Notes: generated from the letters alone by a model not told the origin. Positions 23,070 through 35,629 are shown, counted from the stretch's first letter. The stretch is DNA of 64,000 nt from Climacium dendroides (GCA_950106755.1 CATNNA010000004.1:1706001-1770000), one strand, 5' to 3'. Translations and numbers: made by a program.

Positions 23070-26000
23070 AAGGAAACTGGTGTCGTTGTACACCGCTCGC
23101 TCCAGCAGAAGCTTCGAATGGTTGGTCATGAAAATAGGACTGGTCGGCATATCCTCCAGCAGGTTCTGGTCGAGCAATGTGCCTCTGGCGTCTGGGTTGT
23201 AGCGAGACCGCAAGGAGCCTTTCAAATCATACATGTGACTGATGTTCTTCCCATAGACCAGATTCTCCATCACCATCATGTCCATCTCTTTCTCTCCTTT
23301 CCCTCCTTTCCTTAGTGACGGTATAGAACCCCAGAATTTTGGCCAGGCAGGTGGGACTCCCTGAGCTCATGGTCTCCCATAGATGCTTGAAGTATTGAGG
23401 GGCAAACTCCAGAAAAGAGTATTTCTCCGTGCTGGAAACTTGTTTCACAATGAAGCGGTCATCGAGGGTCTTGGCAAAGTAGGCCTTGCTCTTTCTGCCC
23501 TGGGCGCCCCATGTCTTGCATCGACTCAAAGACCGAATATACTCCATCTCGCCCCTACAGCACTGGTGGCGAAGTGCAATGAACTGCCTGGTGTAGTAAT
23601 AAAGCACTTGGTATTCCATCTTGGCAATGTTGCTGTAGTAGTCTGTGAACCACACCTTCACAGTGAGGGGAGTTGGGGAGGTCAGCGCTTTGCCTACCTG
23701 GCACTTTGCCCTTGGAGTGGGTGGCCGCTCTAATGGAGGAGTTGTACTCCTAAATCCCTCATCCAGCATGTCAACCGCGGTAGTCCCATCCTCCACGGCC
23801 GAACCCGCACCCTCGTCGCTAGTGTTTTCTTGGACACCTGGATCTTGAAGTTGATTCTGGTACTCAACTGACGTGAGAACATACGCGATCACACTCGTGG
23901 GCTCATCCTCATAAACTGCAATAACAGCACCATTAACACCTGTTGGCAGGCGAACTCTGGCAACTCCTTGGAGGAAAAATTGCTGGACCTTGGGAACGGT
24001 GGAATTACTACGACTGTAGGTAGACTTGTGGACGCTCGACGCACTTTGCAATACTCTGGAAGGACTTCTGGAGCCCTTGTTGAAGGTGCTCAATGACACT
24101 GAGACCCCTGCCACCTCTTCAGACTCTTCTTTGTCCTTGAAGGGAGATGGAGGTCGACTCACCACCAGAGAAGTATCTTCCAAGGGAGATGCAGGTCTAC
24201 TGACCTCCAAATCGACGCCCTCCTTGTCTTTCAAGGGAGATGAAGGCCTACTACTCACTGCCAAACCAACCTCGTGCAAGGGAGACGTACCTCCGAAGGA
24301 TGACTCTTTGATTTTCGACGGAGTTGTACCACCACCTTTATCTTCAAAAAGAGATCTCACATATAAATCAGGGTCTCCAGTTGTTGCCCCAACTTCATCT
24401 TCCTGCTACTGGCTTGTTGACTTAGTTATCGCTGTAAGGTCACTCACCTCCGCTTCCTCGCCGCTCGGAGCAGCAACAGGAGCCTCAACAATTGAAGCAT
24501 CAATAGACCCACCTTCACCTCTCCAAGCCGCCTCGATCGTTAACGGGAGATCCACCATGATGGAAAAATCCCCTTCTGAAAGTGGTCGACTTCGACTTGG
24601 GGCACTCATTTCGCTTGAGACTGAACCTATAGTGCTACTGAGTGGAAGAGGATTTGAAATCTGTTTGTCTAAAGTCAGAGATTTGCTCAAGAAATCATCT
24701 GATCTATCACCCTCACTTTCTCCAAGGTTTTCGTTGCTCACTACACCCTCTGCTGCTATGGAGTGACTCAAAGTGCCTGAAACTTCAACACCTTGCTCAG
24801 CAGGAGAGTGGTGTCCTTCGATTATTGCCATTAGAGCGTCTGAAGTTGTGTCGACAAGAGCGACAGGGGGGTCCTCGATAGATAATTGGTCTAAAGCGCA
24901 TTCAACACTCTTTGGCGATCCCACACCACTCTCAAATTCCAGAGGCACTGCATGCGCTAAAGGTCCTCCTGCACTTGGCTCTCCTAAACTTGGTTCTTCA
25001 GGACTTGAGACAGCTCCAGTTACGGCCTCAGAAAATGAACTCGGGATGAACGTAGAGGCTGTATTCTGTATTTGCGACATGTTCAGATACAGTTTCTTCG
25101 CACGGTCGTCCCAATCATTGTAAACCAAAGCCAAGTGTCGACGCAGCTTATTGAGAGCTAAGATGTCGGCAATAGGCTCAGACATTCCCTCCTTCAAAGG
25201 AGCCGCCATTTGCAGCTGTTCTTCAAAACCTTCCTTCTCCTTCTGCAGCAAAATTTCCAGTTCTGCGAGTTGGCCACGTAATTCCAGCGCTTTGCTACTG
25301 TACAGAGGACCCAAACTAGCAATTTTGTCGCTAAGTCCACGTAACTGCTCAGTGGCTGTTGTAAAAAGGTTCACCCCCACAAAAACAACATTTTGCGCTT
25401 CGGCTTTCAACCACGCCTGGGAGCTAGGGATGTTGAACTCAATCTGGGGAGGAGGAACCAAGACAGAAAGCAACTTGATTGGATTGTACATTAGACATGC
25501 TACTGTGTTCCCTATTCCAAAAAACCTCAAGCAATCTTTGTAAACCTGGTGGCCACAAGCTGTGATAGTCACCGCGGCCTGATCCGAGAAGTAGCGCTGC
25601 AGGAGCTTCCCAAACGAGATATTCTAAGCACCTTCGGAAAGAGGAACTCGTCTCGTGGATGGTGGAATCGAGTCTGGGCGTGGACAACGAAGACACCGAT
25701 GCCACATCCAAATCTTCCCTTCCTTCTCGCCAGGTAAAGTGGAACCCTTTAAGACCTTAGAATAAAGAGTAAGGCAGCCACGTGAGTGTACGTATCGATG
25801 TTCATGATCTTCCATAGGCTCGTCACAACGAGGGCACCGACTGACCGTGTTGCCAAGAAAGTCCTTTAAGAAAATACCAATAGGCTTATCAAATGGCCCA
25901 TAGTACTTGATTCGCTTCAACTGAGGCTTCTTACAGACATTCCCCTTGGACATGGTCCGGCTGGAGACTGAGATCACGATACTCTCATGATCAGGTGTTG

Positions 26001-26101
26001 AGGGGGGGAACTCGTCCTCGGTGAACTCGGTGAACTGCTGGGTGTCTAAGCTGCTGCTGGAGCCCCGCGGCAACATCCCATCTTCTGCTTGAATGTTGTT
26101 T
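23070..26101 (-). pseudogene. FAB1: FAB1 (PIKfyve-type PI3P 5-kinase) fragment, broken
   Basis: It begins after a likely acceptor (CATGGCAG|AAAC at 26101) with the Cys-rich region: RIKYYGPFDKPIGIFL, SRCPRCDEPMEDHEHRY, LPGEKEGKIWMWHRCLRCP, then FGKLLQRYFSDQAAV, ITACGHQVYKDCLRFFG and the long linker. The lipid-kinase domain then starts (EPTSVIAYVL, AKTLDDRFIVKQVSS, SPTCLAKILGFYTV, MDMMVMENLVYGK, MYDLKGSLRSRYN, AMPTSPIF-like, ERAVYNDTSFL). Homology stops at 23070, so the rest of the kinase domain is missing; the FYVE and chaperonin-like N-terminal domains are also absent. Breaks are TAG at 25624 (a conserved Trp position), TAG at 24406 and a 1-nt frameshift near 23,310. A 45-nt intron with GAG|GTGAGT and TAGCAG ends could remove the second stop but is unusually short. 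Full-length FAB1 makes PI(3,5)P2 on endosomes; this copy cannot. Confidence 0.88.
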
Positions 26102-26197
26102 CTGCCATGACTGGGCGCCCGTGAAGAATCAGTTAAAAATTATAAATGTTCATGTTGACCGCAATCTGAAACGACATATGACAGCTATTCTTTACTA

Positions 26198-26279
26198 CTC
26201 CCTCGATTTCTGAATAATACCAGTGTTTCCTTAGTAAAAACAGAAAGAAAACACTGGTATCACTCAGAAACAGAGGGAG
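26198..26279. mobile_element. Stowaway-type MITE (Tc1/mariner), 82 bp
   Basis: The ends are CTCCCTCGATTTCTGAATAA and the complement of CTCCCTCTGTTTCTGAGTGA, and TA dinucleotides flank both sides (26196 and 26280). The arms pair over most of the length, including ATACCAGTGTTTTC. It lies just upstream of the FAB1 fragment. Confidence 0.92.
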
Positions 26280-28047
26280 TAACACAAAGAAATATTCACA
26301 AATATCAAAGCAAACGGACAAAGGAGCACACAAAAGCAAGAAAGATGGAATGTGTAACTAACCACCCACTCTCATGCCCTCCATAATGCAGTCCAAGATG
26401 TTTATAACAATTTCATATTGTGAACTTCCAACGTCACATCCATACGGCTGCACAACAAGCAGAAACTATTCTCAGTGACATGGGAACGACAAAAAAAATC
26501 TGCAACAAATAACAGGATGTGAAAAGCTTAATAGCAGAAACGTGGACTTACTGCATCTCCAGTGACTCCCATGCCCTGTCGACTTGTCACAAGACTGAAC
26601 ATCAGAGGAGCCTGATTCTTTGACTGTATGAAACAGTAGACACATGTAAGAAATTCTTGGAAACCACGGCGGCAGTCACGTGCCTGGCTACTTCTTCTGT
26701 AGCCATGGGCAGCAAGAGGAGCCGTCACTCACTTGAGACCATTGGGAAGCATCTTGTTCTTGTTCTGGCACTCTGAACTTGTTTGCTTTGCAACTGCCAC
26801 AAGTGAGTTACAATTTATCATCATGCCTTCAAGCATACAATCTGTCCAAAGAGCTCATAATATATTCTAAACAGGCGTTAATATGATAAACCCTCGTAGC
26901 TGACATAAATGAAGTACATAAACCTAGAGAGATTTTCAAATTTGGTGATACCTCTTTTAGGTATGGCTCACTAATTTACCATACCAGCAAGTCTATGGAC
27001 CAGTCACCCACACATTGCAAGCGCTTCAAATTGGCCATTCTTAGCAGTGTTCACCCTTAAAGGACATAGAGACCCATACGGAACTCCATTTCAGTGTGTT
27101 TTGCAACTCTGTGCCCTTCGGGGGTTAACATGAAAATTAGCAAGAATATCCAAGAACGAGGATAGTATACAGAGCACATCCACGGTCGCCATGTCTAGCA
27201 GATCACCAGTCCTAGAAAATCAAAATAGACCACGAATTCACAGCTAATATAGCGCGGAGTCTTCATGATCGGCTATGAATTCAAACCAAGGAGTAGTGAA
27301 TGAATCGAAGCATTTTCATCCTCAAAAGTTACAAAAATTAGTAACAACAACTAAAACAGGGATCTGAGTTCAGATTGCCATATCCAGCATGTGGAAACGA
27401 AACAGAGCATACTACTTGACCCCTATGCAATTGCAAATTCCTCCAATAATTCCAGCAACAATAATTCATCGTTTCCTCTGCTAATGCGAATGATTCAAAA
27501 ACTTCAAAATTTCAATCCTAAGAATTTCTGAATTTCTGGATTTAACGCGAATATTGAGTTCCACTCTTCCCGCACTGATAAATCCTCAAGAATTGAGAAA
27601 ACAATGAAGACCAGTGCTCAGAAAACTAGGACTGCTATGGAAATCTATTACGTGATTCAATTCTGGAACAGAGGTACAAGAATATAGTACATACCAAGTC
27701 CTCAGCTGACAAAGTAGGCACTAAAGCCTGCAACTCTCCTCCAAAATTGAATTACCATGCAGAATTCAAAGAAGTCACGAGTCTTATGATTGTGCCTCCA
27801 AGAGTCCCTATCTTCTGTACATATTTATAAATCCCATACTCCCTGAAATCCAGGACTAGAGAGTGCCAAAGTAGTGGAATTTTACCCATTTAACGAAACT
27901 GACATTGAAGCTACCAAATAACTAGAACAGAATTGAAATGTTTCGAAATCTTTCCAGAAAAATTTATAAGAAAAACATTTCAAGGTGTTCATTTTCCCCC
28001 AAAATTCGATCAGCTCGTAAATGGTCGCTTTAATTAGACCCTTGACC
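26280..28047. other. Upstream of the FAB1 fragment: possible non-coding or lost exons
   Basis: On the minus strand there are isolated good donors: GATGCA|GTAAGT near 26,551, TCTCAA|GTGAGT near 26,731 and GGCATGAGA|GTGGGT near 26,363. Short open segments sit before them (for example PYGCDVGSSQYEIVINILDC). These could be 5' exons of the FAB1 gene or of another gene. None matches the FYVE or chaperonin-like domains I expect there. The rest is AT-rich and looks intronic. Confidence 0.35.
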
Positions 28048-28699
28048 TTAGTAGAGGTGGTGGAAAAGCAATTCCAGACCTGCTTTTGGAGAGAACCAAC
28101 CAAGAAAGGAACCAAACCACGATTTCTTCTCAGCTCCTGTTCGAAGCTCTCTCCAATCGTACTCGCCAGTCTCTTCGTCCTTGAAAATCTCAATTGCGGA
28201 AAACTCTTGAATATCGTTATCGCCAATTTTCATTATATTGACGCAAATCTGGACGTCAAAATGGTGAAAGTCATCTGCATAAAGCTCAAGAAACCAAGAA
28301 GAGGAAGAAGACGAAGCATGGATCTAGCGAATTAAACCTTATGTAATAGCGAATTCTTCCATCCAGCAACAATAACTCGTCGTTTCCTTAGCTGGTGCAA
28401 GTGATTCAAAAAATTCAAAAACTCAAACCTAAGAATTTCTGAATTTCTGGATTAAACACTCCATCACACATCTTGAGTTCCCAAAGCATTTCGTCCCGCA
28501 CTAACGACAATGAAAAAGGCGAAGAAGAAGACAAAGCACATACCTGGCCGAGGAGTTTGCCGTAATAAGGGGGCGGCACGTACAAGGGATGGGGCTGCGC
28601 AAAACAGAAGCTCCCAACGCAGACCTCTTTCTCCAGTGCATCGTCGTCATTGTTCCTCTTCCAAGTGCCATTGCTGTTGCCGCTCGTCATTGTGACCAT
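28048..28699 (-). CDS. Two-exon gene, 130-residue protein of unknown function
   Basis: Exon 1 runs from ATG 28699 to 28544 and exon 2 from 28284 to the TAA at 28048. The 259-nt intron has a consensus donor (CAG|GTATGT) and an acceptor after a pyrimidine tract (CTTCTTCCTCTTCTT, then TTGAG). Both junctions are phase 0 and the joined frame is open. The protein has a polar, acidic start (NSNGTWKRNNDDDALEKE), a Pro/Tyr segment (PHPLYVPPPYYGKLLG), an acidic middle (AIEIFKDEETGEYDWREL) and a Trp/Phe/Gly-rich end (KKSWFGSFLGWFSP). There is no clear signal peptide or membrane span. A second in-frame ATG lies three codons on. I do not recognise the family. It sits between the FAB1 fragment and the TNP2 gene on the same strand as FAB1. 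Confidence 0.55.
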
Positions 28700-28725
28700 T
28701 TCTGGCGACTCGCAGATGAGGAGAC

Positions 28726-28853
28726 TCGCTTGGAATGCTGAGAGGAGCCGCAGCCAAGTTATGGCGACGATATTGCAATTGGCAGTGACTCGCTCGGAAT
28801 GCTGAGAAGAGCCGCAGCCAAGTTGTGGCGACTGAATTGCAATTGGCAGTGCA
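28726..28853. repeat. Tandem duplication of a 64-bp unit upstream of the two-exon gene
   Basis: GGAATGCTGAGAGGAGCCGC and CAATTGGCAGTGACTCGCT recur with a spacing of 64 bp (28,732 and 28,796). It lies directly 5' of exon 1 and probably in the leader or promoter. Confidence 0.85.
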
Positions 28854-28859
28854 AGCGAA

Positions 28860-29604
28860 TATAGTAAGAGAGACAGATTGAGCAAAATGGAGGGAGGACT
28901 GAGGGAGTGCCATGAGTCGTCATGGGATTCGTTGGACTAGGAGAGCCAGCTCAGCTTATTTTCCCGTCTGCGATCACCAGGCATTTAGTAGGCCGGGAAG
29001 AATTGACCCCCTCATTGCCCCGGCTAGCGTTAATTGTGAAAAAAAGCCCCCTATTTTTTGCCATAGACAGTTGTTGCCATAGACAATCAATTTGCTAATT
29101 GAAGTCCAGGCAATACACATTTGAAGAGTTGACTTGCCGTTGCTAACCAACAGAGTTTAGTCAATAGATTAGATTTTCATCGAAAACACTACTTATAAAT
29201 ATGAACATCTACAGATGAAGAACCTCTATGTACCCTATCCATGAGGACAACGACTACTTTCCCCTCCATCACAAAGTAAATTCATGGTTTGTTTTCAAAA
29301 CAATCCTTTTAGTTGCGTTCCGCTCCATGTCCCGAACGACATCTTCGGCCAACCCTTAGCGATGTCCCAACTTCAATGTATGAAAACAGTAGAATAGGAC
29401 TTGTTGCTCCTAAAGTATGCTTTTGCTTTTAACCAAGGTATTCAATGTGCTTGGGTTGGATATATTTTTTTTGTATTTTAGGCGGTTTAGGGTTTATAAA
29501 CTAAAGACTAGTTTAGTTGCTTGTCTTCTACTGTTATTTCAATACAACTACATTCTGAAGGCAACCAAAGTCCGTTGGTCAGATTCAAAGTTGTTCAAGG
29601 TGGG
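28860..29604. other. Spacer between divergently placed genes
   Basis: No gene seen. It lies between the minus-strand two-exon gene and the plus-strand TNP2 gene and may hold promoters for both; no specific elements could be assigned. Confidence 0.4.
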
Positions 29605-32600
29605 ATGGATAGAGAAAATGACGAGGTTCGAGCTGCAGAGGAGCGACGGAAGCAACAACGTGATGATAGACTTTGGGTGAGAGAGTATCGCCGAGCTCGA
29701 TTTTTGAATTTGAAAAGAATGATCTGTCTGTGTTGTAAATGTAAAGGTGGCAGGAAGTGGCTTGCTTCTACAGTGAGGGATCATCTAACTCAAAATGGAA
29801 GGGATTCAAAATTTCGAGTGTGGCGAGGACCTGGAAATAGGGAGGCATCAGATGACGAATGGGAGGCTGATTTCTGGAGGTCAGAAAGAGGTCAAGAAGT
29901 GCAAATAGATAATGAAGTGGACACTAGAAACATGCTTGACAATTTGTTCCAAGACTTCGAAGACCCAGAGGCCATTGAAGAACGACTACATGACACAATA
30001 GTTGAAGCCTTTACAATAGCAGATGATGTCAACGACAACTGCAGCTCTAGACCAAATGCGGATGCTGAAGTAGAGGCCAATAATACTATGCCACAAGAAG
30101 AACTAGTTGGTGATACAAATGAGCAATCGGAGCATGAAGATTTAAGTAATTTCGACTCTCAAATTCTGGAGGATGCTTTGTATGAATTGTATGAAGGTGC
30201 TCAGTGTACCAAGTTGGCTACCACCATTCTTCTCATGAATGTGTGCACTGTCCATGGGGTGAGTAACAATTTTGCTGATGAATTATTTACTCTTTTGCAA
30301 GGACACATTCTACCGCAAGGCAATACATTGCCTAAAAACTTTTATGCAGCTCGAAGCCTAACCAAGAAATTAGGGTTGTCTTACAATAGCATCCATGCAT
30401 GTGAAAAAGTGTGTGTATTGTTCAGAGGAGAACTCGAAACTGCTACAAATTGTCCGAAGTGTAATCTTCCGAGGTATAGAGATGAAATCAGGAAGAAGTT
30501 TCCTGTAAAAGTATTGAGGCATTTTCCTATCATTCCAAGATTGCAACGCATGTTTCGCAGTCCAGCATTGTCAACATTATTGCTGTGGCACTCAAAGAAT
30601 GGAAGTAATCGTCTAGGAGGAGACAATCTAGTGCGACATCCATGCGATTCAAAAGTATGGCACCACTTCCATGAAAATGTAGATCCAAGCTTTCAAGAAG
30701 ATTCTAGAAATGTTCATTTTGCTCTTGCTGCAGATGGAGTGAATCCTTTTAAGCAGACTCGCTCGAGTTGGTCTACTTGGCCAGTAACATTGTTGAATTA
30801 TAATTTACCTCCATGGTTATGCACCCCAAAATTTTTTATGATGTTGGCTTTATTGATTCTTGGAAAGCAATCTGTAACTGCTGAAGTATTTGATGTGTAT
30901 CTAGAGCCCTTGGTGGATGAATTGCTAGAACTGTGGAAGGGAGTGCTAGCCTATAATATAGTACAAGAAGTTGGTGCTCGTTCTTTCAACCTAAGAGCAG
31001 TTCTTATGTGGACAATACATGACTATCCAGGATACGGTACTGTTGGAGGGTTTGCCCACCAAGGCTATGCAGGCTGTGTATGGTGTGGTAATGACTTAGG
31101 AGCAGAGCACTCTATAGAGCTATCTAAAGAAATTTATTGTGGGACTCGTAGATGGTTGCCTATTAGTCATCCGTACCGATCAGAGCATATGAAAGATCAC
31201 TTTGATGGGCGACTAGAGACTCGAGGAAGGCCCAAAGTTGTATCTGTAGAAGATCAATTGAAATATGCACACCAGTACAAGATTTGGAAAGCAGCAAGGA
31301 ATAGAGATGGTGCTCGAGGTGATCCATCCAAATTGCATGGAGTAAAGCGGACTAGTATTCTTTTCAAGTTGCCTTATTGGAAGGTGAGTTCCAATGCTTT
31401 GTCTAACTGAATGACTAACTTGCAACTATCGGAAGTAATTGAATAAAATGACATTATAGTAGTTCCATATTAGTTGTGTTGTAGTTACATATATACGTGT
31501 ATGGTAACATTGTGTTTGTGATGAGCAACTACAGTGAATATCAAAGCATCTATAGTATACAAGAAATGAATTAGATTTTTTGGCAAGTTCCACTAGCATG
31601 TTTTTTAATAGAGATGAAGTGACAGTGAAAGCAATAAGGAGATAGATGTACAAATGAATGTGTAGTTGGTTGTCTATTATGTTTGTAATTGTCCTCAATC
31701 AATTTCATATTTACTTAAAAAGATTGTTTGTGTGAACAGAGGCTTCTTATTCGCTATACATTGGATGTCATGCATTGTGAGATGAATCTTGCCAAGAATT
31801 TTCTGAAAACAATAAGTGGAAAAAAAGATACAGTGAAGGTGCGACGTGATTTACAAAGAAGAGGTATACGACAGCATTTGTGGCTGATTCCAAACCCTCG
31901 TAGAGTTGGTAAGATGTTGAAACCAGCAGCAGGATATGTGCTTTCAGAAGAAGAGTACTTGCAGTTCTCAAATATAATTGCCTCTGTGAAGCTACCCTCA
32001 TGGTATTCTTCGTCATTTGGCAAGCATATTAAGGCTAAAAAATTTGGAAGCCTCAAATCGCATGATTATCACGTCTTAATGCAATAATTGATGCCATTAG
32101 CATTGCGAGATCTGTTGAAGCCTAGAGCACGGATGGTTGTCATGCGGATGTGTAAGGTATTTAGGAGGATATGTACAAAAGTTTATAATCCAGCGGAGTT
32201 TGAGTCTCTTCAATTAGATGTGGCTGAAAGTATGGCACTATTGGAAATGGAATTTCCACCATCTTTTTTTGACATGATGACACACCTTCCATATCATCTA
32301 GTGCAAGAACTGGACTTGTGTGAGCCTGTTAGCACGAGGTGGATGTATCCAGTTGAAAGGTATATGAAAACATTAAAGAATTATGTTCGAAGCATGGCTA
32401 GGCCAGAGGCTTGCATGGCAGAAGGGTACTTGAAGGAAGAATGTCTTGGTTTTGTAACTGAGTATTTACAGAGATTTGATATTGTCAAAAGGCGTGTTTG
32501 GGACGCTGAGGAGGAATATGGTGACACTGAAGAAGTTCTTGAAGGTGCGGGTCGTCAATTTCTTATGTCTACTACAATGCGGAATGCAGCACATAATTAT

Positions 32601-32959
32601 GTGCTAAACAATGTTGCAATTATGGAGCCATTCGTGAAGTAAGTTGCACATGCCTCTTCATCTTGAACAATCTAATTATTAAAAAAATATGCAAGTCATA
32701 TGCATGCAACTATTGTGATAAAAAAATACCTAGGACAATTGTACATCAGAAACTTCACTAATTATTGTTTAGCACCTTGACATAGTTGTGGTTTTAACTT
32801 CTGTGATGCACTTGTAGGAAGTGGAAGGAAGAGAGTCAAATAGATCGAAATACAATAGCCCTTGAAGTTTGGATCCAAACAGCTATTCGCAACAATCATA
32901 TTGATGCACATACTATAGAAGACAATGATATGATGTTGTTATGCATAACAACATGTTAG
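29605..32959 (+). pseudogene. TNP2-family CACTA transposase gene, three exons, one premature stop
   Basis: Start at ATG 29605 (MDRENDEVRAAEERRKQQRD). Exons are 29605-31383, 31740-32638 and 32818-32959. Donors are AAG|GTGAGT and GAA|GTAAGT, acceptors GAACAG| and TTGTAG|, and phase is kept, giving 939 codons. The N-terminus has the transposase-associated zinc-binding domain (MICLCCKCKGGRKWLASTVR). The TNP2 core follows (LAADGVNPFKQTRSSWSTWP, NLPPWLCTPKFFMM, VYLEPLVDELLELWKG, LDVMHCEMNLAKNFL, FPPSFFDMMTHLPYHLVQEL, STRWMYPVERYMKTLKNYV). A TAA at 32085, where the family has Gln, truncates the protein. An intact protein of this type would cut the CACTA ends and leave 3-bp target duplications. The coding end abuts the next element with no 3' UTR. 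Confidence 0.92.
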
Positions 32960-33487
32960 AGATCCCTTTTGCCTCCATCCACACGCACTAATTCAATACT
33001 GGACCGGATAAACTCAGCATCCGAGTACACCTTGTATCCACTTACATTCACTTTCCAGCCTGAACTTCCAAAACACGGACAAGTGTCAAGTACACACAAC
33101 TATGATTTCTTTCAATCACGCCAAGAGCGAACTCCCAGGTATTCATGAATATAAGAAGGTAAGATAAATATGCACACCGGGACCAAAGAAGTCCCGGATT
33201 TAAATACTAAACTACTCCCTCAAAATCCTAACCTAAAAGTAACGCTCTAGCCAATCAGGGCTCAACACGTTTCATTCCCTTACTAATTTCTAGCTCTGTT
33301 GACTTTCACTCAAACTCCCACTACTTTCGCTAAAAGTAGATCTCAGATCCTATAATTACGGATCCGGTCACTTTCCAACTGCTAGTGGCCGTGTCACTTA
33401 AAAAGTAAACTGCCTAATTATGTACAACCATCCCTAAACTTCAGATTTTCACTACCCTATCCTCAGAAATTTACCCTATGTAACTTT
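32960..33487 (-). mobile_element. 3' non-coding part of family copy B
   Basis: CCGG-containing sequence following the copy B coding region on the minus strand. It starts immediately after the TNP2 stop codon and so marks the insertion or rearrangement point that removed the right CACTA end. No gene is seen. Confidence 0.5.
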
Positions 33488-35629
33488 CTAAGTTTTTAAC
33501 TTCTTCACGGACGGCTTCTTTTCGGTTCCGGTCTTCTGTCCCTGGCGTACCTTACCCCGAGCGGCAAGCCTCTTCTTCTTGGATGCTGCAGCCTTGGTTG
33601 CCCGAGTCTCTGCCAGTGCTTGATCCGGGTCAGAATACGGCTCTGAGTCCTCCTCAGTATTGGATTCTTCTTCCTCGTCCTCTTCTTCTTCTTCTTCCTC
33701 CTCGTCATCGTCCTCTAGAATCGTCCTCTTCTTATGTGTCATAATTGGAGGCTTCTTCTTCTATGTGGTTGGTGTGGGCGGAACATTGGCCCTAGCACTC
33801 TGAGGAGTGGTTTCCTCAATCGGTCTGCTCTTCCCGGATCCTTGCCCTTGTGATCCGGTCTTCCTTTCCTCCATTGACCTAGTTTTGCTTCCCAAAGCTA
33901 AGTTGAGTAGGGTGGAAGGAAATACCTTCTATGTCTTTGCAGGAGGAGGCGGAGAGACTGGAGATAACTCACTGAGGTCGATAAACTTGGTACTTAGCCC
34001 TGGTTTGGGCACGTTCTTCTTCTCGGACGATTCCGGTCCAGACCTCGTCTTCTCTTCAACTGCGGCCTTCACCTCTTTCGGTAGTTCCCTCGCCTTGCTT
34101 GTTGTCTCCACTTCTCCGGTCTTCTCTTCCTCAGCAGCTTCTACTGCTCGCGCTGCATTAAGAGCAACGTCAGTTACTTCCCCCAGTAGGGAAGTCATTT
34201 CTCCTTTAGGCTCTAACCGGATGGAAAAGCTTGGCACATCCTCCATCTTGTCCTTCGCCTTTACTTCTTCTTCGGTGACCGGAAGGGGTGTTGGTGTGAG
34301 TTCCGGTTCCGTTTCCGGTCCCTGCTCCCGCTCTCTTCGTTCTTCTACCTCCTTCATCACCTCGCGTAGTGGCTCTACTATTGCCTCCATCTTGCGGTGG
34401 TAGGACACTAACGCCATCATCAGGTTGGCTGGAATTTGCTTTCCGGTCTCCATCACCTTCTCGTCAAACAACATTGCTTTGTTGATGACTTCGCCCGGAT
34501 TGCCGATGAACTCCCGGATCGCCTGAAGGTTCTTTGCGGCTGTCTTGGAGAATTTCTTCTGCTGGTCCATTTCTTCTCTCTTCTCCTCCAACTCCCTCGT
34601 TAGCTGGTCCACCTTACTCGCGGCTTTGCTCAGCTCTTTCTTCACCGCTTCCTTCATCTTCCGGTCCAGTTGGGCAACGAGCTGCTGCAGCTGACTGACC
34701 TTCAGCAGCTGACACAGTTCTTGAATGATCTCCTGGTTCTTCCCGTACTGGACCCGGAACTCACTGAGTTCCTTCACAATTCGACCTAGGGGATCCTGGT
34801 TCGAGACCGGATCGACTCCACTACTACCCTCTCCTATCTCTGAGTCTTTCTCTTTTCGGTCCTGCCTCCTCCACTGAGACTTAGCTTCCTCGACCGGTAT
34901 AGTGTCTGCCTCTGAATTTTCCTCTTCTTGCCCGGCTTCCTCATCCGGGTCTTCTATATCGAATTTGGACATGGCTCTGGCCGTATCATATAAATCTATC
35001 TCTCTATTTGTAAGCCAGCCATGTGCTTGATACAAGTGGTAGAGAAAAGGGGTTATAGGGGAAGGCTTAGACTTCCCTATACCTCCTACCAATCTCTTGA
35101 TCTGATCTCTCATCACTACGCCCCAATCTACTTTCCGGTCACCTGACAATGCACCGAAAATAGTGTTCGCTAAGGTGACCGTAATCGTGTTTGGTCGCTC
35201 TGGACTAAGGATGGCTGCTAGGTACTTCATTAAACGTTTCTCCCTACCATTTATGCACTCTGCCACAGGGAAACCATCCTTCTTCGTTGGAGGATTCTGG
35301 AACTTACCCACGTAGAAGCGATCCATCCGGAAAGCCGGTCCCTTGTCCGTCTTCTTGAAATCGTACGTCTCCCTCCACAACGTTGGAGTCTAGTCTTCAG
35401 GCCGTCTTCTTGACGTCCCCTTCCACTTCCTTAGCGGCGCGCCGATTACCTCCCTCACGATCTCCCCGTCTTTCAAATTCCATGGCCGGGCTAGAAATCC
35501 CTCACACCCCATTTGTCGGAGGTCTTCTTCTAGCTCCGCTTTCTCTCGTGGATCCGCTGGTACCACCGGCTTCACCATGCGCAAGGATACAGCTACCTCT
35601 TCTCTCACCATCGTGGGTTGTTCTCTCAA
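33488..35629 (-). pseudogene. CCGG-rich family copy B: coiled-coil protein, one frame with internal stops
   Basis: A single frame of 714 codons, from ATG 35629 (MREQPTMVREEVAVSLRM) to 33488, carries internal stops at 35390 (after RRPED), 33929 (after PPPAKT) and near 33,760. The N-terminal domain has ELEEDLRQMGCEGFLARPWN and KDGEIVREVIG. The second domain has TKKDGFPVAECINGREKRLM, ITVTLANTIFGALSGDRKVD and PITPFLYHLYQAHGWLTN. A long coiled coil follows (QLVAQLDRKMKEAVKKEL) and a tail with an acidic run and a basic end (KKRLAARGKVRQ). It is the best-preserved N-terminal half of the family. Function is unknown; a nucleic-acid-binding or capsid-like role for an element is plausible but unproven. 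Confidence 0.7.
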
